NCBI GenBank assembly: GCA_021234155.1
Contig: JAJEKV010000041.1
Span: forward strand, 11,420,689-11,484,688
Direction: 5' to 3'
Length of the DNA stretch: 64,000 nt
Source: Isoetes taiwanensis
Taxonomy: Eukaryota > Streptophyta > Lycopodiopsida > Isoetales > Isoetaceae
The number at the start of each line of letters is the position of its first letter. The first letter of the stretch is position 1. This document shows positions 11,701 through 19,150 of the stretch, one piece after another. Made by a program: the position numbers and the translations under genes. The notes under the pieces were generated by a model. The model was not told the origin of the DNA. It did no database searches and saw only the letters and a program-made list of their open reading frames with translations.

Positions 11701-13659
11701 GTGACATAGCTCTCTCCAGTAACATGGGACCTATGCTGGCATCTTTAAGGCCAATTGTACGCACACATGATGAAGTGGACGCCCTCAATTTACACTCAGC
11801 TTATATGAATGCCCCAGGGTTATTATATCGACTGTGTCCATGTAAGAAGTATAGTTAGAACAACGATACAAACTTACCCAGATTGAAGCTAATGTGCCAT
11901 GGCAAAGCCCCTCTATACCGATCGAGAAATGCCCAATGATCTCTGCAACAACCAGAAATGATATGGTAAATGCACGAAGCAGAAATTACATCTCTTATGG
12001 GCACCAAGATATGCTTACCCAAAGGAAGCAAATGAGTAGCCATCAAATATGCGGTTTGCGACAAGGAAGGCAAGGTTATATATCCAGAGAAATATTGGCA
12101 GTACACGAGAGCTGCCTAGAACCTTGGTTTAAAGAGAAATGAATCAAAAAAAGGAAAATCTTTAAATTACATTACCAACTATATACAGTAATCTTGACCA
12201 TTAAATTTGTTGCTTGTTATGCTTTGCAGATAAATAGTTTCTTATCTTCAAAAGATAATCAATTGTGCCAGCCATCAGCTAAACCAATAATTTGTAACTG
12301 TTAAAGTATAGGCCATGTTTGTGCCACATCAGCATTAGGTCAGGTAAATGACGTGGCGCAAAATAGTTGGCATTTAAACGTTAAGACAAATATTATATTA
12401 AAGATTTAAAACATGTATTTGGCTCATTTAAAATGAATTCAGCTGTTATTCTGCTTGCTCCATGCCTTCTTTTTGTTTCTTGCCTTGTATCTTGTGTCTT
12501 TTGTTGCTTAGACATCTCAATTTTCAACATAGCATCCCTCCTCTTGCTTCCAGGTTCTTGATTCACAAGTTTTTCAAATCTTTCTTCCTTTCCAAGGACA
12601 GAGATATTTTATCACGTCCAGAATCACTCTTGAATGGCCATCTCTATTATTCATTTGCATGCTCAATGTCCAAAGGGGTGGAAAATATGTTCATCTGCAG
12701 AGCTATGCTGCTTTGGTGTAAATTGTTTTTATCAAGTGTTGATATTGAAATAGGGGCTCTCCCTGTCTTTCTGTATAGGATAGAATTCGGAGTGACTTAT
12801 CCAACAAGTGAGGGAAGACCCATACAATCAAATGAAAAAGCTACTACTGATGCTTTAAGCAATTAATGGCGCCATCAATGGTAAGAAAAAGATGCAAGAT
12901 CATCCTCACAATGTACAATCAAATCCACCGAACTAAAAGAATGCTTAGACGCACATTTACCTTCACAAGTGCATAATTCCCTAGAGCAATTGTGAGAACG
13001 AAGATGATACTGCAGAGATACAAAGCATAGGATGTTAACAACAGAAAAACTACAGCATGCCCTTTTAGACAAAGGGGGAGGCAGCAAGTACATCTGACAA
13101 ATTATTCACCCTAATAAGCCGCACCTGGTGCCGTGCAAATAGCTGAGGTAGCCCAAAGATGCAATCACCCAAAACCATCGTTGCCCCTGACTAGGTAGAC
13201 ACCTTACCCCCCTATAAAGTAGGGTAAAGATAAACATGGCCATAGTAAGAGCAGGCAGATTTCCCCGAAAATTGCGCCATTGAATATCGGACATGTCCTA
13301 CAAGCACATTTTTGCTTCATCATTATATCAGGCTTTTTTACTTCACGAATCAAAAATAAGTGCCCAAATACAGGATTAGAAAAGGGGACATAGTATATAC
13401 TTACTACAAACCGACCGAAAATCCATCCTGGTTGCAATCCCCGCAGTCCAGTTGCCCCTTTCACCACTGCAAATTCTAATTTATACAGTCACCACTTTTA
13501 GCAGGCGACCAAAGAATATGTAAGCATTTATGAAGTATAGCCACCTGTTGAAAGACGAATAGATGACAGAACGAGGAAGGCATAAAAGCCTAGAGCATAG
13601 ACGCCCAAAAATGAGAGCTCCGCCCACTGCCAGGCGGAAGATGTATACATGGTCACCAT
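1918..13659 (-). CDS. GUP1/HHAT-like membrane-bound O-acyltransferase (MBOAT), 12 exons, 3' end off window
   Basis: Best host gene of the window. Exons, 5' to 3': 13659-13545, 13466-13405, 13297-13125, 13009-12961, 12122-12019, 11942-11878, 10165-10089, 2720-2661, 2591-2478, 2409-2285, 2215-2164, 1980-1918. Every junction is GT-AG, phases match, and the joined frame gives 353 residues without a stop; family members are roughly 500-550 residues, so the last third is missing. Family hallmarks in order: DIQWRNFRGNLP, GYLSYLHG, ANRIFDGYSF, DRYRGALPWHISFN, MLRMVSFGFDYHW, a Cys-rich patch (GCYTCASGGTC), the MBOAT core PPLYIAGPIISYNAF, LLMELLTHFCYFNA and NFMWLKFLLIWRFFRFW. Many segments are hydrophobic, as expected of a multi-pass ER protein. 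Plant GUP1 homologues are linked to glycerolipid or GPI-lipid remodelling and glycerol transport; the substrate cannot be told here. The catalytic His is outside the window. The start Met (13659) precedes the first conserved block, but 13650 is also possible. Confidence 0.9.
2815..5516 (-). mobile_element. Complete 2.7-kb non-autonomous LTR retrotransposon (copia-type priming site)
   Basis: Two direct repeats of about 190 bp flank the element: 5' LTR 5327-5516 and 3' LTR 2815-3002 (element on the minus strand). The 5' LTR runs TGTCAG...TTTAACA and is followed at 5326-5315 by TAGTATTAGAGC, a two-mismatch form of the initiator-Met tRNA priming site TGGTATCAGAGC. A purine tract (TCAGGGAGAG) precedes the 3' LTR. 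The 5-bp target duplication is TTTAC on the plus strand (2810-2814 and 5517-5521). No protein domain is readable between the LTRs, so it must have moved in trans. It sits in intron 7 of the MBOAT gene, in the same orientation. Confidence 0.85.
5630..5660. repeat. (AAAG)n tract forming the LINE tail
   Basis: An imperfect tetranucleotide run (aaag units, then two copies of attatagaaag-like sequence) sits directly at the 3' end of the minus-strand LINE. Its position matches the microsatellite tails of the related LINE copies at 37-40 kb. Confidence 0.6.
5660..7300 (-). pseudogene. 5'-truncated LINE: RT C-terminal half plus CCHC knuckle
   Basis: Reading from about 7300 down: SLHTLCAQREPKVNLDKTKV, then SHYTYLGVQFKG and LVRPAALYGALMWG (7246-6497), typical of the thumb and post-RT region of LINE ORF2. 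From 6454 the frame shifts and ends in ICRLCHLNVIESE, followed after a stop by HFIFTCPVYYE: a C-x2-C...H...C knuckle. A basic tail (5795-6094) follows, and a 3' UTR with a GGTCT...AGACC stem (about 5680-5710). The 3' end abuts a (TTTC)n tract rather than poly-A. It lacks endonuclease and the YxDD region. It lies inside intron 7 of the MBOAT gene. Confidence 0.8.
7300..8200 (+). pseudogene. Decayed copia element, plus strand: LTR end, priming site and gag trace
   Basis: TGGTATCAGAGC at 7414-7425 is an exact initiator-Met tRNA priming site. It follows an AT-rich LTR-like 3' part ending ...AATTCA near 7409. The LTR start is missing, since 7283-7300 still reads as LINE coding sequence on the other strand. 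About 300 bp downstream, 7707-7964 contains WKLSINLVLHGTNYQS, resembling the start of copia gag (LxGxNYxxW). No protease or polymerase follows, because a minus-strand copia takes over at about 8,260. Confidence 0.55.
8260..9769 (-). pseudogene. Decayed copia element, minus strand, with 5' LTR and integrase
   Basis: The 5' LTR is 9769-9567: it starts TGTTGGAGATT, ends TTATTCA and is followed by TGGTATTAGAGC at 9566-9555, a one-mismatch priming site. Integrase follows in several frames: a C-x2-C piece with SPLLECDACHK (about 9,120), VPLGGAKYFFV (about 8,990), FQQFHALVEN (about 8,895) and FWGEALRTALYVGNRTPT (about 8,660-8,600), the conserved end of the core. A further piece (8500-8264) reads AVFLDNDVPATMP, as in the region between integrase and RT. 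Stops, frameshifts and the absence of RT and a 3' LTR make it dead. It lies in MBOAT intron 7. Confidence 0.72.
9567..9769 (-). repeat. LTR (203 bp) of the minus-strand copia element
   Basis: TG...CA boundaries are read in the element's orientation and the priming site follows directly. It contains an internal two-copy tandem repeat of about 27 bp (gatgatgtggcatc...ctggaccat) at about 9676-9731. No partner LTR was found. Confidence 0.6.
9770..10088. other. Intron 7, MBOAT gene, proximal part
   Basis: Single-copy-looking AT-rich sequence between exon 7 and the copia LTR. I see no coding or repeat structure in it. Confidence 0.4.
10089..10165 (-). CDS. MBOAT gene, exon 7 (isolated between two long introns)
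   Basis: This 77-nt exon encodes the conserved block MLRMVSFGFDYHWAVLRR and ends in ...TIDFE. The acceptor is TATGCAG and the donor GTTTGT. A G from exon 6 plus TA completes a Val codon, so phase is kept. It stands alone between the 1.7-kb intron 6 and the 7.4-kb intron 7, both invaded by LTR elements. Confidence 0.88.
10647..11640 (-). mobile_element. Second, incomplete copy of the 2.7-kb LTR family (3' LTR plus internal part)
   Basis: 10647-10832 shares the LTR core of the element at 2815-5516, including the block aggcacNtNgtgccagctgt and the nearby aaatgtaca. It is followed by aacactctccatgaaactg, the counterpart of the purine tract next to the other 3' LTR, and then by related internal sequence (cttcaaacNtg repeats, ctctccctaagat near 11,505). 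I found no second LTR, so the element is truncated. It lies in intron 6 of the MBOAT gene, same strand as its relative. Confidence 0.65.
11878..13659 (-). CDS. MBOAT gene, 5' exon cluster (exons 1-6)
   Basis: Exon 1 (13659-13545) reads ...WQWAELSFLGVYALGFYAF, a first membrane segment. Exon 2 (13466-13405) ends GLQPGWIFGRFV. Exon 3 (13297-13125) opens DMSDIQWRNFRGN. Exon 4 (13009-12961) is a 49-nt micro-exon encoding IIFVLTIALGNYALVK. Exon 5 (12122-12019) reads LPIFLWIYNLAFLVANR. Exon 6 (11942-11878) reads DHWAFLDRYRGALPWH. Introns 1, 2, 3 and 5 are 76-115 nt; intron 4 is 838 nt with nothing recognisable in it. The compact spacing contrasts with introns 6 and 7. Confidence 0.88.
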
Positions 13660-14310
13660 TCCCAATGATTCCCAATGAAAGATTTGACGATCTTCACTCC
13701 ATGATATGCTACTGAATTTCAAAAAAGAATTTCCCTGAAATATCCTAGACGATTCCCTAATGGTGCAAATTGATGGTGTGTTTCTATGAGGGTGCACCCG
13801 ACCCGACCTGGCCTGGCACAAAGAAACAAAATCATTACCTGATACAAAGAAACAAAGAACCCAGAAATAAGAAACGGGATCCGACCTGGCCTGCGTTTGG
13901 TTGTAGAATACAGATCAAAGCCTACAAAAAGGTGCGATTTTCCCTTCTGCTATTTACATGATGCGGAGGCGGGAGCAGGGATCAACTTATAATAAGGGAA
14001 GGCCGTACTTTTTTTGGGTTGCCCTACGGGCAACCCTTGGGGAGTTTGGGGAGTGGCCGATAGAGGGCTTCGATACGAGAATATTTTAGCATATTTAGTT
14101 ATCTACGGCTGTGGACTTTTTGGGATTCCGGTAACACTTTGAGACGGGTAGACGGTGTGGATTTTATGGCAGTCAGGTGGCTGGTGGAGATGTGATCTTT
14201 GCTTCTTGGTGGTGCCTGAGGTGGAAGGTGGAGATATGATCTTTGCTTCTTGGCGGTGCCTGAGGTAGTGCAGGAGAGCGGAATTTCATCCTTCCTTTTC
14301 CTCGACATCA
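13660..14310. other. Upstream region of the MBOAT gene
   Basis: Sequence between the MBOAT start and the phosphatase relic. It holds a perfect hairpin (9-bp stem gggttgccc, 3-nt loop) at 14016-14036 and a two-copy tandem repeat of about 40 bp at about 14180-14270 (tggagat(g/a)tgatctttgc). No TATA box position can be defended. The minus-strand open frame at 14308-14099 is made by the tandem repeat and is probably not a gene. Confidence 0.4.
14016..14036. repeat. Perfect 9-bp hairpin
   Basis: gggttgccc-tac-gggcaaccc. It resembles a Helitron terminal hairpin, but no CTRR follows on either strand at the right distance. Function unknown. Confidence 0.55.
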
Positions 14311-14314
14311 GCCA

Positions 14315-14659
14315 TTGCTTCAGTTCCTTCCTGGGTTCACAACCCCTTCTCTATGGCTTCGTCAAAAAATGGCTATGGCTTATTTGGCTTTTCTGTTCTG
14401 GTGGGGCAAGAGTCTGAAGCAAGCTGATGGATTGCCTATAGCAAGTCAAATAGCAACAGCTATAAGTCTTCTCCACAAAATTGCCTTTGCAAATTTTCTA
14501 AATGTTGAAAAGATGAAAGAGATCCAAATGCATGTTGAAGAGCTTAGAAAAAACTTTCAGCAACTTGCATCAAATGGGGGAGAGTGGCAACAATGGGTTC
14601 GTGTAGCACTTCTCGGTAAAAATTCACAACCTTCTTTTGGTTTTGATTATTCTTTTTAA
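14315..14659 (+). other. Open frame upstream of the phosphatase relic, unrecognised
   Basis: 114 codons including a helical, charged stretch (EKMKEIQMHVEELRKNFQQL). It is unlike any part of a purple acid phosphatase I know. It may be an unrelated exon or chance; same strand as the relic and ending about 80 bp before its first motif. Confidence 0.25.
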
Positions 14660-14739
14660 TTGGGAATCAGTCTGGCAATCTTGGCTATTTGCGTTATTGA
14701 GAAGCATTATTGGAGTAGTTCAGATTCTACATATTCTTT

Positions 14740-15870
14740 ACAAGTTTTAATACTTGGTGACTGGGGTCGAGATGGGCTTTTTAATCAGTCAGAAGTTACT
14801 ACTTAGGTATGCTCAATTTTTGTTTTCTTTCTTTTACTTCTTTTGTCATGAAATTCTTTATGTTTTGTCACGTATGGATATTGTTGGAGACAAACTTGAT
14901 TATAGACTTTGTGATATCAACAGTTGACAACTTCTATGAGACAGGACTGACTAGAGTCAATGATCAAAATTCACAACATCTTTTACAAATGTATATACAG
15001 CTTCTACTTTACAATCAACGTGGTACACATGCAAACTATCCTCTAACCTAGAATCTGTTGTTTTGCTTATGCTCCCTTATACTGTGGAGTTTATGTGGAT
15101 GCAAGTGTACAATTTAAATGAGATAATGTAGTGTTCCGTAATCATGATTATATGGGTGATACATTAGCACAACTAGATGCAGTAATGATCAGCTGCTAAT
15201 CCTCGATGGTTCTGTTGTCGTGAGTTTCAACTAAAGCGTCGTCTCTGTGCACCTGTTATTCCAGGTACTAAGATTTTAACATTATTTACGAGAGATGAGG
15301 AATAAAAAACCACCAGATCAAAGAATTAAAATTTGGTATGCTGGAAATAACCATCAAGAACCTTTGATTGCTTATGCAGGGATATGTGATAGTACAGTGG
15401 AATTTTTCTTCATCGATACCACTCCATTTATTGATGAATATTGGATGCCTTCTAACATATTTGATTGGAGAGGCTTGGCCCCTCGAGTAGAGCTATTAAA
15501 ATCACAAATCTAGGCATGATATGCTTAAGCTAGATTATCAATAAGGACAATGATATTTCTGGCTAAATGATACTACTGCTAAACTTGTAAACAGAGTCTC
15601 GAGAAATTACTTAACAGATCTGCAGCACAACTTGGAAGGTTGTATTGGATCACCATACCATATATCCATCATGGAGATGCACCTGAACTTATTAAACAAG
15701 TCTTGCTTGCATGTTTATTGTAGGATTAACATTATGTTCTTTGTTTTATGGAGGCACCAATTGAAGTTTGTCTAGCTATGCTTGAATGTGAATATTCTTT
15801 GCAAGAATGTCCATCTTGTAACTAGTGGAGGGGGCTCTAGAGCATGCCAAGGCATTCGGAAAAGCGATGG
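14740..15870 (+). pseudogene. Purple acid phosphatase (PAP17/ACP5-type) pseudogene
   Basis: Small plant PAPs are secreted or vacuolar Fe-metal phosphatases of about 330 residues. Pieces in the right order: LILGDWGRDGLFNQSEV (about 14740-14795, first metal motif GDWG), IDFVISTVDNFYETG (about 14900-14945, second motif, normally GDNFY, here V-D-N-F-Y), VFRNHDYMGDTLAQLD (about 15132-15180, third motif, GNHD changed to RNHD), NPRWFCCREF (about 15208), STVEFFFIDTTPF followed by FDWRGLAPR (15295-15513) and TSGGGSRA (about 15820-15845). Stops and frame changes separate them; some gaps may be introns, but the Gly losses in two metal motifs argue for decay. The HH and GHxH motifs were not found. It is divergently oriented to the MBOAT gene. 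Confidence 0.75.
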
Positions 15871-16061
15871 GCATGATAATGGGTTATTGTTCATTGTCTA
15901 TATTATCGAGCTCCTTGTATGTTAAGTTTTATGATGTTTTTGTAAATGTCATTCACAACTTGACTCTGTCAAAAGACTTATGATGCATCCACTTAAAAGT
16001 ATTGTTATTGTACTTGGGTGATGATGTATTGTATTTCTAACTATTGCCAACTAATTGAAAA

Positions 16062-16090
16062 CTAGTTATGGTGCCCGGCGTTGCCGGGCT
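16062..16090 (-). mobile_element. Helitron 3' terminus (hairpin plus CTAG)
   Basis: On the minus strand the sequence reads a 7-bp stem hairpin (gcccggc...gccgggc, 16089-16073), seven spacer bases, then CTAG followed by T, the standard Helitron 3' end (hairpin, short spacer, CTRR, insertion before T). The element would extend rightward from here. I could not fix its 5' TC end and found no Rep/helicase, so it is likely non-autonomous. Confidence 0.65.
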
Positions 16091-16417
16091 TTAATAACAA
16101 TTTGAAGGGGCACTTGTTTGATTGTTGGCGTTACTGGACATGACTATGATTCTATTGTAGGCAATTAGGAAGTTGAAGTGGGGCTCTGGGCAATTTGTGT
16201 TGAAATATATGGCATTGTAAGTGAGTTGAGAGGAAGGAGTTCATAAGCATGGTAAATGCATGTTTTTTTTTTTTTGAGAAATGTGCCATGAAGACTGCTG
16301 GATGAAGCATTTGTTTTATAAGTTTACGATGGAGGCCGCTTTAAATGTCAATAAGATATATTTGAATGTGGTGGTGTAAGATATTTTTTGATGGTATGCC
16401 AAAGAGATACCACTCCA

Positions 16418-16750
16418 ATAGCATGTGGTTTTGGATAGGGAACGGTAGGTTGATACATATGCATTTTTTGTTCACCTTGCGTTCATCATTTGCGATTTTT
16501 TGTCTACTGCTAATAATGTAATTTGTTAGGGTGTACACTAATGTTCCGATTTGCAGAATGCCTAATGACATGTCAAAATTCAATAATGTTAGGGGATTCT
16601 AATCAAATCTCAAATACATAGCATGTGGTTTTGGATGGATAAACAAAAGTTTATACATATGCAATTTTTGTTCTCGTGTTGCTTATTATTTGCGGTTCTT
16701 TTGTCTAGTACTAATTGTATTTTGCTAAGATGTGCATTAATGTTTGTGAA
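16418..16750. repeat. Imperfect two-copy repeat of about 130 bp
   Basis: Units at about 16418-16550 and 16621-16750 share gcatgtggttttggat, atacatatgca, tttttgttc, atttgcg and gtgca/tacactaatgtt in the same order. They may be subterminal repeats of the element ending at 16062. Confidence 0.55.
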
Positions 16751-17094
16751 TATATATTAACAAATCACTGAACCGATAAATTTCAAGTTTTTAGACATGT
16801 GTAAAGTTAGGTATAAGCCATATACTACTTTTAATATATCCAACCATTGTAATTTTGTCCATGTCATGCACAATCTTCGCTTAAAATCTAATGCAAAATA
16901 TAATACACATATTTTATGTTTGGACAAAAATCTTTGCACTATTACATTTACACTAAGGTAATAGGAAACGAAAGCCTCTCATCGGTGCTTGATGGCTTCA
17001 AAACCATTCAAATGACACTATAGCAAGAGCTGTTTACAAAAGCATCTAGTGTCTACATAGAGAGCTACTCCATATCCAAGAACAGGGCTCCATA

Positions 17095-17165
17095 ACGAAG
17101 GTGGGAATAGAATATAGAATAAATTTTTTAACGTCCACGGAGACCAATAGGTCATGGGACCCATA
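17095..17165 (-). mobile_element. Short LINE 3'-end remnant
   Basis: On the minus strand this reads ...GGTCTCCGTGGACGTTAAAA followed by a T/A-rich tail (TTTATTCTATATTCTATTCC). The GACGTTAAAA terminus and nearby GGTCT match the 3' ends at about 5,670, 37,200 and 45,060. Only the last 50-70 bp of the element are present. Confidence 0.45.
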
Positions 17166-17763
17166 CAATGGGCTAGTACAATCATTACTACTAGGACCAA
17201 ATAATATCAAACAACCAAACATAAACAATATTTAAGCAGCTAGAACCTCATGAATAGCACCAAATCAGAGAGAAAAGTCCCGTATAAGATAGAGAACACA
17301 AAAGTTGTAGAAAATATGTTTTGAAACACATTGTAAAAACCTCCTTATCGACTTACATAACTATTGTTTACGTCTCATATTTAGGATGGTAAAATACTAC
17401 TTGGATTGCAAGGTCGAATTTTGAAGCTGTAGCCAACCCAAATGTAGAGAACAAACGATATCAGTACCTACTTTTATTATGTTTGTTTTAACAAAGGCAA
17501 CATCTTGATCATGATCACTGCCCTGCTGCATTGGCAAAGCCCGACTGCTCAGAAATTTATGCTCAACAGAAGCAGAGAATACCATATCCTTGTTACATTT
17601 GCCTTCTGAAACACAGTATGAAAAGAAGGTGATGGAAAGAGGAACCAAGTATCTAGCATATTTAAGTGGGACAGAGGATACTTATTAATTAGATTCGATG
17701 GTGAATTTTCATTCCTTAATTGCAAAACGGACATGATGCCCATATATGCACAGCAAGAAAGAG
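17166..17763. other. Unassigned sequence
   Basis: AT-rich, with only short chance open frames on both strands. No feature supported. Confidence 0.3.
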
Positions 17764-18340
17764 TAATTTTTCTAGCCATATGCATGAAGAGCCCATCTCC
17801 AGCTTTTTCCAAGGTTAATCAAATTCGCATTCCAAATCCCATTCTGGTCAGTTTGCAAATATGTGGGAATGATAGCTCTGGTGAAGGTGCTGGCCTCTCT
17901 ATCTCTGGCATTTGTTCACCAGATCAAATACTATTCTTATTTGAGCTTGTGCGTTAATTGCACAAAGATAAGCCAAGTAATTTTGTGCAGAGGTTTCAGT
18001 TCATTCGTGGAGAACAAAAACTTGGATGTAAAAAGGAGCAAAAATCTAAACATTTGTGTGTGTAATGCAAGAAGATGTTAAAAAAATTAATATGTAACAA
18101 ACATGCTGGTGGGTAACCAAAATGCAAGGATGATTGCAAAAATGCAGACATTGTAGAGAAAGAATGATGCATACCTAAATATTTGTTGGCTCTATTGCCT
18201 CTAGTCATTATGGACCATGTACATCGGGTCCAAAACCTGTCAAAGATTATTCATAGCAGTAATAGAGAAGATACATTAGGGCTTCTACCTCAAAGAGCAT
18301 ACAAAGGAAAGGGGCAACATACAGAGAGAAGAGGCAAGCT
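17764..18340. repeat. Tandem segmental duplication, copy A
   Basis: About 0.58 kb that recurs at 18518-19150 with few substitutions. The shared block starts at taatttttctagcca and ends in agagaagaggcaag. Neither copy encodes a protein I recognise on either strand. Copy A lacks an 84-bp segment present in copy B. Confidence 0.85.
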
Positions 18341-18517
18341 GCTTTCAAATACCCATTTCAATGACTTCCAAATGGATAAGCGCAGGTCCAGACATGTGCT
18401 TTAAAAGCATGGTTGCTGTTGCATGCAAATAATGTTTCATATATGGCACTATGAACCAAATCCTTAAATGAAAGACGTAACAAAGGCAACATATGTAAAG
18501 AAATGTAATTCTATCCC

Positions 18518-19150
18518 TAATTTTTCTAGCCATCCCATCTCCAGCTTTTTCTAAGATTAATCAAATTCGCATTCCAAATCCCATTCTGGTCAGTTTGCAA
18601 ATATGTGGGAATGATAACTCTGGTGAAGGTGCTGGCCTCTCTACCTCTGGCATTTGTTCACCAGATCAAATACTATTCTTATTTGAGCTTGTGCTATGGA
18701 AGAGAGAGGCCGGGTAATCCAAGAATCTTACCAACTTTTGCATCAAGAAAGCAGGCCAACGGCATTAATAAATACTGCGTTAATTGCACAAAGATAAGCC
18801 AACTAATTTTGTGCAGAGGTTTCAGTTCGTTCGTGGAGAACAAAAACTTGGATGTAAAAAGGAGCAAAAATCTAAACATTTGTGTGTGTAATGCAAGAAG
18901 ATGTTAAACAGATTAATATGTAACAAACATGCTGGTGGGTAACCAAAATGCAAGGATGATTACAAAAATGCGGCCACTGTAGAAAGGATGATGCATACCT
19001 AAATATTTGCTGGCTCTATTGCCTCTAGTCATTACGGACCATGTGCATCTGGTCCAAAACCTGTCAAAGATTATTCATAGCAGTAATAGATAAGATACGT
19101 TAGGGGCATACAAAGGAAAGGGGCAACATACAGAGAGAAGAGGCAAGCAA
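18518..19150. repeat. Tandem segmental duplication, copy B
   Basis: Partner of 17764-18340. It contains an extra 84-bp block at 18695-18778 whose ends share GC with the junction (gtgc/ctgc), and lacks about 13 bp near its left end. The unique spacer between the copies is about 180 bp. Confidence 0.85.

Noticed and set aside
12462-12866. Plus-strand 134-codon open frame
   Set aside because: Lies within intron 4 of the MBOAT gene on the other strand; no domain and a biased F/S/L composition.
14016-14036. Helitron end at the hairpin
   Set aside because: Neither strand has CTRR at the required distance from the stem.
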